Shown here: positions 49,409-56,867 of the stretch, in pieces | Layout: each line of letters starts with the position of its first letter | Numbering within the stretch: position 1 is the stretch's first letter | DNA from: Streptomyces sp. NBC_01497 | Lineage (GTDB): Bacteria > Actinomycetota > Actinomycetes > Streptomycetales > Streptomycetaceae | Assembly (NCBI RefSeq): GCF_036250695.1 | Contig: NZ_CP109428.1 | Span: 310,001-374,000, forward strand | Direction: 5' to 3' | DNA: 64,000 nt | Position numbers and translations under genes: made by a program | The notes under the pieces: generated by a model | Databases searched by the model: none | Told to the model about the DNA's origin: nothing | What the model saw: the letters and a program-made list of their open reading frames with translations, nothing else

Positions 49409-50056
49409 TTAGGCGACCAGGCGGCTCTGCCACGCCCAGACGGCAACCTCGGTGCGGTTTCGAAGGCCCAGTCTGTGTTGTGCTTCGGACAGTCGTGCCT
49501 TCACCGCTGAGGCGCTGATGCCCAGTTCCTGGGCAATCTCAGCATTCGTGTTCCCGCGCGCTACGCCGCGAACGACGTCCATCTCGCGTGAGGTCAGAGG
49601 GGACGCCCCCGGGGGAGCACTCGGCGCTGGTCCGCCTGTGGCGAAATGCTTGAGCAACTTGACCGTCACCGAGGGCGAGAGCATGGCGTTCCCGTCCACT
49701 GCGTTGTGCACTGCATCCACGAGGACCTGTGGGCTCGAGTCTTTCAAGAGGAAGCCCACGGCTCCAGCACGGAGCGCAGCGAAAACATTCTCCTCGTTAT
49801 CATACGTGGTTATGATCACCACGCGAAGGCTAGGATTCTCCGCCAGGAGGATCTCGGTAGCGCGCAACCCGTTCATCACAGGCATCCGTATATCCATCAG
49901 GACTACATCCGGGTCAGTCTCGCGGACGACGCGAACGGCATCGCTGCCATTCACTGCCTCGCCCACGACCTTCACGCCTCCGAGCGATTCTAGGATGAGC
50001 CGGAAACCAGTGCGTACCATGGCCTGATCCTCGGCGATCACTACAGATATCGTCAT
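49409..50056 (-). CDS. NarL/LuxR-family response regulator
   Basis: This 215-aa regulator starts at ATG 50056, which overlaps the kinase stop (ATGA); the longer open frame to 50125 lacks sense as a start. The receiver domain (2-120) has D9/D10, phospho-acceptor D55 (VLMDIRMP), T-region VIITTYDNEEN and K105-like VGFLLKDSS. A LuxR-type helix-turn-helix follows at about 148-210 (LTSREMDVVRGVARGNTNAEIAQELGIS, abridged, then VKARLSEAQHRLGLRNRT). It is the output partner of the kinase at 50053-51333. Its target operator is not known. Confidence 0.92.
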   Translation of the reverse strand: MTISVVIAEDQAMVRTGFRLILESLGGVKVVGEAVNGSDAVRVVRETDPDVVLMDIRMPVMNGLRATEILLAENPSLRVVIITTYDNEENVFAALRAGAVGFLLKDSSPQVLVDAVHNAVDGNAMLSPSVTVKLLKHFATGGPAPSAPPGASPLTSREMDVVRGVARGNTNAEIAQELGISASAVKARLSEAQHRLGLRNRTEVAVWAWQSRLVA

Positions 50057-51333
50057 ATCACCCCCACGTGTGATTCCGCGGAACTGGTCGGGCTGAGGAG
50101 GGGCAATGAGGCAGCGACCAGCCACCCGTTGCTTCCGCTCGGCCCAGCCGTCAACTCGCCGCCAACCATGGCCACTCGCTCGGTCATCCCCACCAGCCCG
50201 TAGCCTCCCCGGGCTGGAGATGACAGGTCAACGGTGGCCCTTACACTTTCGACTTCGATGACAAGCTCGCCTGGGGAGTCGAGTTCCTTCTCTACGCGAA
50301 CCTCTACGTAGACCGTGCTGCCAACCGGGGCATACTTTCGTGCGTTCGTCAGAGATTCCAGTATCACCCGATGAACTGTGACGACGAGCTCAGCGGGGCA
50401 CTCGATGCCTCCCAAGTCACTGGGCAGCCTGAGATGGATTTCCTGATTGCCCTCGCCGTCTACGGCATTCACTACAGCCTGGTAGAGGTCCGTCGCCGTT
50501 GCTGACTGGTCGACCCGAGCGGTACCGATCAGGTACCGCATGGCCTGCAGTGCTCTGGAACCCGCATGAGCGATCTCAGATATAGATTTTAGGGCTTCGG
50601 AGTCCCCCTTGCCCTGGGCCGCGGCAACGGCCCCAATTGCCTGAGCCTGGACAACGATCCCTGCCACGTGGTGGGCGACAAGGTCGTGCAGGTCCCTAGC
50701 GAGGGAGACTCGCTCAACTGAGCGCACTGATGCCAACGCTGCCTCCTGACGGCGATCGGTGTCCCGGAGCATCCTGCCCATAGCTACGGAGACGCCCCAC
50801 CCCAGCGCGGCAGCAGTTCCAAGGATCCTGCCGAACTGACTGTGGCTGGCGAGCAGGCTGTCAGCGGCCAAGATGACACCGGCGACTGCGCTGAAGGGGA
50901 AGGCACAATTAAGCGGCCTTTGGCGACACAGCGCGGCGACCATTATCAGCAGGGCGAGGACCTGCGTTGCGAAGGGCTGCACTCCTGGTCCCGTCCCCCA
51001 CCGGCCGGCGGTGCGGCTCAGCGCTTCCACAGAGAGATGCGGAAGGAAGGAGAGAAGGACGCACGTGCCGAGAAAGAGCGTCCGTTCGGGCAGCCACCTT
51101 CGCAAGACCGTCGCGGTGGCGACGCTGGGGACGCTGACTGCCGTCAGGAAGAAGGCTTCCTGGCTGAAGTTGTCGGCGCTGGGCAGATTGTGAAAGTTGG
51201 TCACGATGTCGGCGGTGATGCAGGCGGCAAGGGCTGCGATCTCGGTGTACAGCAGTCTCTTGCTACCGCCGACGCCGACTCGGCTAGGAACTTGGTCCGG
51301 GGGATGCAGCGTCACGGGTACAGCATGCAACAC
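50053..51333 (-). CDS. NarL-type sensor histidine kinase
   Basis: This 426-aa kinase starts at a GTG at 51333. It has about five or six hydrophobic segments in residues 28-185, a HisKA_3 dimerisation domain with H216 in RDLHDLVAHHVAGI and a HATPase_c domain with N330 (LESLTNARKYAP) and GGYGLVGMTERV. It has no separate extracellular sensor domain, so the signal may be sensed in the membrane. It is the first gene of the leftward operon with the response regulator. Confidence 0.92.
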   Translation of the reverse strand: MLHAVPVTLHPPDQVPSRVGVGGSKRLLYTEIAALAACITADIVTNFHNLPSADNFSQEAFFLTAVSVPSVATATVLRRWLPERTLFLGTCVLLSFLPHLSVEALSRTAGRWGTGPGVQPFATQVLALLIMVAALCRQRPLNCAFPFSAVAGVILAADSLLASHSQFGRILGTAAALGWGVSVAMGRMLRDTDRRQEAALASVRSVERVSLARDLHDLVAHHVAGIVVQAQAIGAVAAAQGKGDSEALKSISEIAHAGSRALQAMRYLIGTARVDQSATATDLYQAVVNAVDGEGNQEIHLRLPSDLGGIECPAELVVTVHRVILESLTNARKYAPVGSTVYVEVRVEKELDSPGELVIEVESVRATVDLSSPARGGYGLVGMTERVAMVGGELTAGPSGSNGWLVAASLPLLSPTSSAESHVGVI

Positions 51334-51439
51334 AACCAGAGTTCGTGCAGGGTGCGGCTGCCGGATACTAACTTGCGGTCGTAGATGATCAAGTCCTGAC
51401 GGTCGATCGGGTTTCCACCTGTATCAGGAGGAAGCCAAC

Positions 51440-51544
51440 GTGAACTCGACTGACCGTTGTTGGGCCTGCGCGGTCCCAGCCGGCCTGCCCCCCACAGTGT
51501 CGTCTGTTGATGCGGTCGGTACGGACACGCGGGTGGGCGAGTGA
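51440..51544 (+). CDS. possible 34-aa small protein
   Basis: A GTG at 51440 stands seven bases after AGGAGGA, a strong ribosome site, and opens a 34-codon frame (MNSTDRCWACAVPAGLPP...) with a CxxC pair, ending in TGA at 51542-51544. It is divergent from the histidine kinase gene. It has no known family that I can name. The ribosome site is the only strong argument. Confidence 0.35.
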   Translation: MNSTDRCWACAVPAGLPPTVSSVDAVGTDTRVGE

Positions 51545-52121
51545 TACCCAGCAGCTTTGGTACACCGCGATCGTCCGACACCAGTGCGGCCGATGGCCTC
51601 AGCACTTGGGCTGGAGCAGTTGGCCCTTGGCCGGGTGCGCCTTTGACCGGAGCGCGGCGAACGTAGAGCGGTCGTATCCCGAGCTAGCGTCGGATCAGGT
51701 GATCCGTGACACGATCACCACGAGCTACTCGAACGTGCACCGGCCAGGAAGGTGCCTCCTGACCGGTTGACGAGCAACAGACTGTGGAGCTGGTTGTGAT
51801 GGCACATGGCCGCCACACCCGCCACGCTGACGCGGTGAACGGAAGTCAACCAGGCTCCAAACGCGGGGCATACGTGACTGCGACAGCTGTCGGTAGTCGG
51901 TCCTCATTCCCACTACCGGCGGACGTCAGCGTTGCGCGTGGGCTCGTCTATGTCGGCGCTGTCGTTATCCGCAAGCCGGTCGATGATCCGCACCTGTGCG
52001 CTCGTGGTTCCAACCGACAAGCGGTACGTCTCGCATGCTATCCGTGAGCCTCCACTCGAGTGCCCCATCCGGTCGGCCGCTTTGCTCGCCGGGCCGACGA
52101 GGGCCGGCCTCTCGCCGAGGC
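51545..52121. other. no gene recognised
   Basis: No similarity was found in this stretch before the IS5-type element; frames on the + strand at 51507-51770 and 51784-52047 look like chance ORFs. Confidence 0.4.
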
Positions 52122-52133
52122 AATGAGGCTTTT

Positions 52134-52904
52134 TCAACCTGCGGTTGAGCTGGCGTGATGCAGGGTGAGTACGGCCTGGACGAGGCCGGTGATGCGGGTG
52201 GTCGAGCAGCGAAGTTTGCGGAGTAGTCGCCAGGACTTGAGGGTGGCCATGGCTTGCTCGACGAGGGCTCGGATCTTGGCCTGAGATCGGTTCACGGCCT
52301 GCTGACCGGCGGAGTGAGCCTCCCATCGGCCGCGGAAGGGGACCCGGATCGTGCCGCCGGCGCCGTGGTAGTCCTTGTCCGCCCAGCAGGGGGGGTGGGC
52401 CTGGGCAAGAGCATCGATGATGCCGTGTTCCCGGGCTGCGCGAACGTCGTGGACGGCCCCAGGCAGTGCCGGCGAGGCCCACAGCAGCCGGCCGAACGGG
52501 TCGGCGATGACCTGCACATTCATGCCGTGTCTCTTGTGCTTGCCGGAGTAGTAGGGCCGGTCGGCAGCGATCCGGTCGATGGGCAGGAGAGTCCCGTCGA
52601 GCAGGACGTAAGCCTTCGTCGATGCGGCTTGGACAGCCCCGTCGAGGGTCGGTGCGAGGGCGGCCAGGAGGTCGACGGCCTCGCTGATGTAGCGGTAGAC
52701 CGTGCTCGTCCCCATCTCGAAACCCGCTGCGAGCTGGGCGTACGTAGGCCCGTTGCGCAGATGCGCCAACACCAGCAGAGCTTGACGGCCGACCGATAGC
52801 CGGCGCCAGCGGCTTCCGATCCGGCGACGGTGTCCGCGCAGACGAGTGGCGAGGTACGTCAAGGACCGACTGGACACGTCCAGCCCGCACCGGTAGACAA
52901 GCAC
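52134..52904 (-). CDS. IS5-type transposase (HTH + DDE_Tnp_4), intact
   Basis: This 256-aa protein has a helix-turn-helix near 50-75 (PTYAQLAAGFEMGTSTVYRYI) and all three catalytic acids: D in VLLDGTLLPI, D in ADKDYHGAGG and E in ALVEQAMATLKSW. The length and order are normal for this single-ORF IS5 branch. GAGGCTT at both sides (about 52123 on the left, inverted near 52911-52917) may be the short terminal repeats; no certain target duplication is visible. It is one of only two transposases in the window that look fully intact in one frame. Confidence 0.85.
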   Translation of the reverse strand: MLVYRCGLDVSSRSLTYLATRLRGHRRRIGSRWRRLSVGRQALLVLAHLRNGPTYAQLAAGFEMGTSTVYRYISEAVDLLAALAPTLDGAVQAASTKAYVLLDGTLLPIDRIAADRPYYSGKHKRHGMNVQVIADPFGRLLWASPALPGAVHDVRAAREHGIIDALAQAHPPCWADKDYHGAGGTIRVPFRGRWEAHSAGQQAVNRSQAKIRALVEQAMATLKSWRLLRKLRCSTTRITGLVQAVLTLHHASSTAG

Positions 52905-52905
52905 G

Positions 52906-52968
52906 TGAAGCCTCTGGTGGGTATCGGGTGATCTTGGTCGTGAACCCGTCTACCAGAGGCTTCACTCA
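52906..52968. repeat. 14-bp inverted repeat beside the IS5-type gene
   Basis: GTGAAGCCTCTGGT near 52906 is repeated inverted as ACCAGAGGCTTCAC ending near 52968. It lies directly upstream of the transposase start and could be an IS end, an operator or a terminator for incoming transcription. Confidence 0.5.
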
Positions 52969-53014
52969 TGTGTCGAACCAACTGAGCCGCTACCGGGCGC
53001 AAGTTGGCAAAGGC

Positions 53015-53284
53015 TCACTGGCCGGGGCGATCCGGTCGGTGCCTCGCGGATTGAGCGGTCCCTACCCAACGGAAGCCGTTCGGAGCCCTGTGGATGTATG
53101 CGGCCCCCTGCGTGGGTCCTGGGCCATTCGTCAGGCTGTACCCGCCGAAAGATGGGTTGGGGGTCATCTCCGATGACGATGCCCCTGATTGGGGCCCGGG
53201 CATAACTTGAGTCTCGAACGGAGGGGCAGCATTCTCCAGGCAGGGGCTCCACGCAGCGTGTAGGTCGATCAGCTTCGGCCGCAT
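53015..53284 (-). CDS. possible 89-aa hypothetical protein, divergent from the sigma factor
   Basis: A leftward frame from ATG 53284 (MRPKLIDLHAAWSPCLEN) runs 89 codons with mixed but plausible codon use and a Gly/Pro/Ser-rich middle. There is no domain, no strong ribosome site and no known relative I can name. It could equally be a chance frame in the promoter region of the sigma factor. Confidence 0.3.
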   Translation of the reverse strand: MRPKLIDLHAAWSPCLENAAPPFETQVMPGPQSGASSSEMTPNPSFGGYSLTNGPGPTQGAAYIHRAPNGFRWVGTAQSARHRPDRPGQ

Positions 53285-53358
53285 TGCCAGAAGCCCGGCT
53301 ACCGGACCGTCCCCTTCGCTGGAATCCACACATTGCGCGATCAGGGAACTGAGGCATC

Positions 53359-53895
53359 ATGCAGGTCGTCATGGGGTCGAAGGGTTCAGCAGAAGCCAAG
53401 GAGAGGGCCGTACGGCAGTGCTACGAGGCGCACGGCGACGCCTTGTACGCCTTCGTCCTCCACCTGGTGCGAGGCGACAAGTACAAGGCGGAAGACATCG
53501 TTCAGGAAGCAATGCTGCGATCCTGGCTGAAGGATTCCCCGCTAGGGGGAGAGGGGATCAGGCCCTGGCTCTTCCGGGTCGCTCGAAACCTCGTGGTAGA
53601 TGACCACCGCAGGACCAAGGCGCGCCCTGCGGAGGTCTACGCCGTCAGTGCTCCGGAGACCACAGAGTCGACCGAGGACGGCATCGACGCTACCGTTGAC
53701 TCACTCATGGTGAGAAGGGCCCTCAGGTCTCTGACCTCGAGCCACCGCGAGATCCTCGTCCAGACGTACTTGATGAACAACACGGGCCACGAGGTCGCAG
53801 AAGAACTGAACATTCCCCTCGGAACGGTTAAGAGCAGGTCGCATTACGCGCTTCGCGCACTGCGTGAAGCGATCGTAGAGCCTGTGGCCGCCTGA
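53359..53895 (+). CDS. ECF-type RNA polymerase sigma factor
   Basis: This 178-aa sigma-70 family factor has region 2 at about 20-85 (CYEAHGDALYAFVLHLV, KAEDIVQEAMLRSW, RPWLFRVARNLVVDDHRR) and region 4 at about 118-170 (LTSSHREILVQTYLMNN, EVAEELNIPLGTVKSRSHYALRAL). The order is normal for SigL/SigE-like ECF factors that direct transcription of a small stress or envelope regulon. An in-frame ATG at 53371 could be the start. No zinc-binding anti-sigma gene follows; a hairpin ends the transcript 23 bp after the stop, so control must come from elsewhere. Confidence 0.9.
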   Translation: MQVVMGSKGSAEAKERAVRQCYEAHGDALYAFVLHLVRGDKYKAEDIVQEAMLRSWLKDSPLGGEGIRPWLFRVARNLVVDDHRRTKARPAEVYAVSAPETTESTEDGIDATVDSLMVRRALRSLTSSHREILVQTYLMNNTGHEVAEELNIPLGTVKSRSHYALRALREAIVEPVAA

Positions 53896-53917
53896 CCCCT
53901 CCATAGGTGAACCCACT

Positions 53918-53981
53918 CCGGGGCGCTCCGGCACACCCCGCCTGCTGCCAAAGCAGACGCTGGTACGCCAGAGCGCCCCGG
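53918..53981 (+). terminator. nested hairpin after the ECF sigma gene
   Basis: CCGGGGCGCTC (53918-53928) pairs exactly with 53971-53981; a second small hairpin CTGCT/AGCAG (53942-53956) sits in its loop. It is the likely terminator of the sigma gene. Confidence 0.65.
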
Positions 53982-54020
53982 TTCTGTGCCGCGTTGGGGT
54001 GGCGACTATACGTTGTGACC

Positions 54021-54064
54021 TAAGCGTTGTCCCGTAACTCGGGGCAGAGGTCGGTAGGTCACCA
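54021..54064. repeat. MITE-like element, truncated copy 4
   Basis: The first 44 bases (TAAGCGTTGTCCCGTAACTC and on to GGTAGGTCACCA) match MITE copies 3 and 5, then IS256 sequence begins. Confidence 0.8.
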
Positions 54065-54065
54065 G

Positions 54066-54214
54066 AGAACGCGTGGGCTGAATTCGTGCCGTTCCTGCAG
54101 TTTGACGCGGAGATCCGGCGGATCGCCTGCACCACCAACGCCATCGAGTGGGCCAACGCGAGGATCCACCGGGCGGTCCGGGCCCGCGGCCACTTCCCCT
54201 CCGAGAACGCCGCT
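54066..54214 (+). pseudogene. IS256-family transposase, C-terminal piece between two MITEs
   Basis: The rightward frame reads ENAWAEFVPFLQFDAEIRR, IACTTNAIEWANARIHRAV and RARGHFPSENAA, a conserved part near the C-terminus of IS256 transposases. It is cut on the left by a truncated MITE and on the right by MITE copy 5. It does not overlap the IS256 pieces at 22.5-26.3 kb. Confidence 0.8.
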
Positions 54215-54373
54215 CTAAGCGTTGTCCCGTAACTCAGGGCAGAGGTCGGTAGGTCACCACAAGCAGATCTGGTTGTCTGGTTGCGCCCCGAATTGCGGCC
54301 TAAACCGGATCCTAGCGAAATGGGTTGAACTGGACATTAGCAAGCGGTGCCCAGAGTTACGGGACAGCCCTTA
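54215..54373. repeat. MITE-like element, copy 5 (159 bp)
   Basis: It starts TAAGCGTTGTCCCGTAACTC and ends GAGTTACGGGACAGCCCTTA. Its last bases TTA, with the following G, form the left TTAG duplication of the intact IS1380. Confidence 0.87.
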
Positions 54374-54390
54374 GCCTCGATCTTTCTTGA

Positions 54391-54417
54391 GGGTCCGCCG
54401 ACGGAGTCGGCGGACCC
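54391..54417 (+). terminator. hairpin with T-run just inside IS1380
   Basis: GGGTCCGCCGAC (54391-54402) pairs exactly with 54406-54417 around GGA and is followed by TTTT. It would stop transcription entering the IS from the left, a common way for an IS to insulate its transposase. Confidence 0.75.
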
Positions 54418-54532
54418 TTTTGCTTTCCGGTGCTGATGCCGGGCAGGCCGGTGGCCCGGCTGTCGCGTCGGGTGGGCGCCGGGTTCCACTGCCCGGGCGG
54501 GTGATGCTGCCGCAGGGACGATGGGTTGCCAG

Positions 54533-55909
54533 TCAGCCGGGGTCAGGCAGGAGCGCGAGCCGTTCAAGGGCGGCGGTGATCTCGCCGGTCCAGGGCCAGT
54601 GCCGGGCGAGGCGGAGAATCCTGCGCCGGTCGGTGGTGACAAGCTCGCCGGCTGCGGAGAACAGGCGAAACCGCAATCGACGCGGTTCCCAGAGCCTCGC
54701 CCGGCCGGTCAGCGCGAGCATGGGCATCCAGGCCAGCGGGTCGAGCGCGATCTGGACGATCTCCATCCAGACCCGGTTCTGGGCGGTGTCGTGCAGGGGC
54801 AGGTTGCGCAGGCCGCTGGCTCGGGCGGCCCGGATCCGGTCCTCGGCCCGTGCCCGGAGCCGGTGGCGCAGCTCGAGCTCGGCGATCGGCCGGCCGGTGG
54901 TGTTGGTCGCGAAGCACGTGATCCGCATGCCGTCCGCGTCCGTGATCCTCAACTGGGCGCCGGGATGGGGCCGTTCCTTGCGGACGATGAGCCGCATGCC
55001 CTTGGGCCAGTCGTCCAGGAGCTTGCCGGTGAGCTCGGCGACCCAGGCCCCGTCCCGGGCCTCACCGTCGGCCTCGACGGCCGGGGTCCAGGCCGAGGCG
55101 GGGACCTTCAGCACGTGTTCGTGGATCGCTTCGGTGACCGTCATGCCGACCGAGTAGGACAGCCATCGGCCCCGCTTCGCGAGCCAGGACACGAAGTCGT
55201 GGGTGCCGCCGGCGGAGTCCGTGCGGATCAGCGTCTGCCGTCCTCGCCGGTAGTGTTTGGGCAGTTGGGCCAGGGCGAGTTGGGCGGTGGTGATGTGGTC
55301 GGCGGCGGTGTTGGAGCCCGCGTTTCCCGGTCGCAGGAGGGCGGCGACGGGTTCACCGGTTCCGCCCGGTCCGTGGTCGGCGAAAGCCGTCAGCGGGTGG
55401 TGGCCGTAGGTCTTCTTCCAGGTCGCGGCCGCGTCCCGCTTGTCGGAGTGGGCGATCACGAGGACGCCATCGAGGTCGACAGTGACCTGGCCGTCGGCGT
55501 CCGGGGCGTTCTCGCCGGCCAACGACCAGGCACGATGACGGACTTCGGAGCGTGCGGACCGGACGGCCTGCAGGGCTTTGTCGCCGGATGCGGCGAGGGT
55601 GTCGATCAGGCGGGAGACGGTCGGGTCGGAGGCGATCGGGCCGAAGACGGCCGGCTCACACCGCAGCATGGCGACGTCTGCGAGGCAGTCCCCGCCCAGT
55701 GCGACCGCCAGGGCGACGTCCAGGAGGATCTTGCCGGGATCGTGGACGGCCCGCGGTTTGCGCCACGGAGCCAGAGCTGCGGATATCGCCTGGTCAAGGC
55801 CCGTCTTGCGGACCGTCTCCAGCAGCAGGACCGCACCGGCCTGCGAGAGCACCTGCCGACCGTCTGCCTGGACACGGACACGTGGGTACGACGAGATAGG
55901 CTCTCTCAC
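54533..55909 (-). CDS. IS1380-family transposase, intact
   Basis: This 458-aa DDE transposase is open in one frame from 55909 (MREPISSYPRVRVQADGRQV). It carries ALAVALGGDCLADVAMLR, VTVDLDGVLVIAHSDKRDA with a catalytic Asp, LIRTDSAGGTHDFVSWLAKR with another, and NRVWMEIVQIALDPLAW, which may supply the Glu. The length is normal for the family. It aligns along its whole length with the two dead copies at 2.4-3.8 and 14.5-16.1 kb. The + strand frame opposite it is a long antisense shadow. The full ends and duplication suggest recent activity. Confidence 0.92.
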   Translation of the reverse strand: MREPISSYPRVRVQADGRQVLSQAGAVLLLETVRKTGLDQAISAALAPWRKPRAVHDPGKILLDVALAVALGGDCLADVAMLRCEPAVFGPIASDPTVSRLIDTLAASGDKALQAVRSARSEVRHRAWSLAGENAPDADGQVTVDLDGVLVIAHSDKRDAAATWKKTYGHHPLTAFADHGPGGTGEPVAALLRPGNAGSNTAADHITTAQLALAQLPKHYRRGRQTLIRTDSAGGTHDFVSWLAKRGRWLSYSVGMTVTEAIHEHVLKVPASAWTPAVEADGEARDGAWVAELTGKLLDDWPKGMRLIVRKERPHPGAQLRITDADGMRITCFATNTTGRPIAELELRHRLRARAEDRIRAARASGLRNLPLHDTAQNRVWMEIVQIALDPLAWMPMLALTGRARLWEPRRLRFRLFSAAGELVTTDRRRILRLARHWPWTGEITAALERLALLPDPG

Positions 55910-56035
55910 CTGGAAAGTGCTCTTTTCCTTGCAGCCAACAGGACCCTCAGCAAGTCCTATCGTTGCAGGTCAAGGGCGCTTTCCGTGTTTCTGATCAACT
56001 CTTGGACAGCCCACCTCGTGAAAGCCCGAGGTTAG

Positions 56036-56867
56036 GCTGTTCGTGGGGAAGAGAGAGGCACGTCCGTGGATCGTCTCGGATGAACTGTGGTCGCTGGTCG
56101 AGCCGTTGTTGCCTGTTCCGGCGCCGAAGCTGGTGCCCGGCCGGCCGAGAGTTCCTGACCGTCAAGCGCTCTGCGGGATCCTGTTCGTGCTGCATACCGG
56201 GATCCAGTGGGAGTATCTGCCGCAGGAGCTGGGCTTCGGTTCAGGCATGACGTGCTGGCGTCGGCTCGCTGCCTGGAATGAGGCAGGAGTCTGGGACCGG
56301 CTTCACGTCGTGCTGCTGGCCAGGCTGCGAGCGGCGAAACAGCTCGACTGGTCGCGGGCGGTGATCGACTCTTCCCATGTCCGGGCCGCTCGGCGCGGCC
56401 CAAAAGCGGTCCCAGCCCGGTCGACCGTGCGCGGCCGGGCAGCAAGCACCACATCCTCGTCGACGGCCAGGGCATCCCGCTCGCAGTGTCCCTGACCGGT
56501 GGAAACCGTGGGCGACGTCACCCAGTTGATGCCCCTGCTTGCCAAGATCCCGTCGGTCCCAGGGCTCGTGGGACGTCCCCGTCGACGGCCCGACGTCCTG
56601 CTTGGGGACCGCGGCTATGACCACGACAAGTACCGCCGCCTGGTCTGGGCGCAGGGCATCAAACCGGTCATCGCCCGCCGCGGAGTAGCGCACGGCTCCG
56701 GCCTCGGGATTCATCGCTGGGTTGTCGAGCGCACGATCGCCTGGTTCCACGGCTTCCGACGACTCCGCATCCGGTGGGAACGACGCGACGACATACACGA
56801 AGCATTCCTCGGCCTCGCGACCTGCCTCATCACCCACCGCCACGTCCAACGCCTTTGTTAGGACCTC
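56036..56867 (+). pseudogene. IS5-family element (group 4), left end lost; transposase in shifted frames
   Basis: ORF1 starts at GTG 56043 (MGKREARPWIVSDELWSLVEPLLP) and carries TGIQWEYLPQELGFGSGMTCWRRL and VIDSSHVRAARRGPK with the first catalytic Asp. Near AAAAG at 56402-56406 it must shift to give HHILVDGQGIPLAVSLTGGNRG, and near 56507 again to give GDVTQLMPLLAKIP, LGDRGYDHDKYRRLVWAQGI and HRWVVERTIAWFHGFRRLRIRWERR. The right end AGGACCTC is at 56860-56867. The left terminal repeat is missing because MITE copy 5 and IS1380 lie there. The second shift is also present in the copy at 61.6 kb. Confidence 0.75.

Larger units (their letters stand above)
54375..56031 (-). mobile_element. IS1380-family element, copy 3, with TTAG target duplication
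   Basis: The left end CCTCGATCTTTC starts at 54375 and the right end GAAAGCCCGAGG ends at 56031; read inward they match as CCTCG--CTTTC. TTAG at 54371-54374 and at 56032-56035 is a 4-bp duplication, as known for IS1380. The element is 1,657 bp. Confidence 0.92.

Noticed and set aside
50842..51384. 180-codon + strand frame opposite the histidine kinase
   Set aside because: The kinase reading has H, N and G boxes; the opposite frame is a shadow.
52122..52917. Exact terminal repeats of the intact IS5-type element at 52.1 kb
   Set aside because: Only a 7-bp match (GAGGCTT) could be found at plausible ends and no duplication, so the element limits are not claimed.
54521..56035. 504-codon open frame on the + strand across IS1380
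   Set aside because: It is the antisense of the intact IS1380 transposase; its Gly/Gln-rich product has no family and GC-rich codon bias explains the lack of stops.
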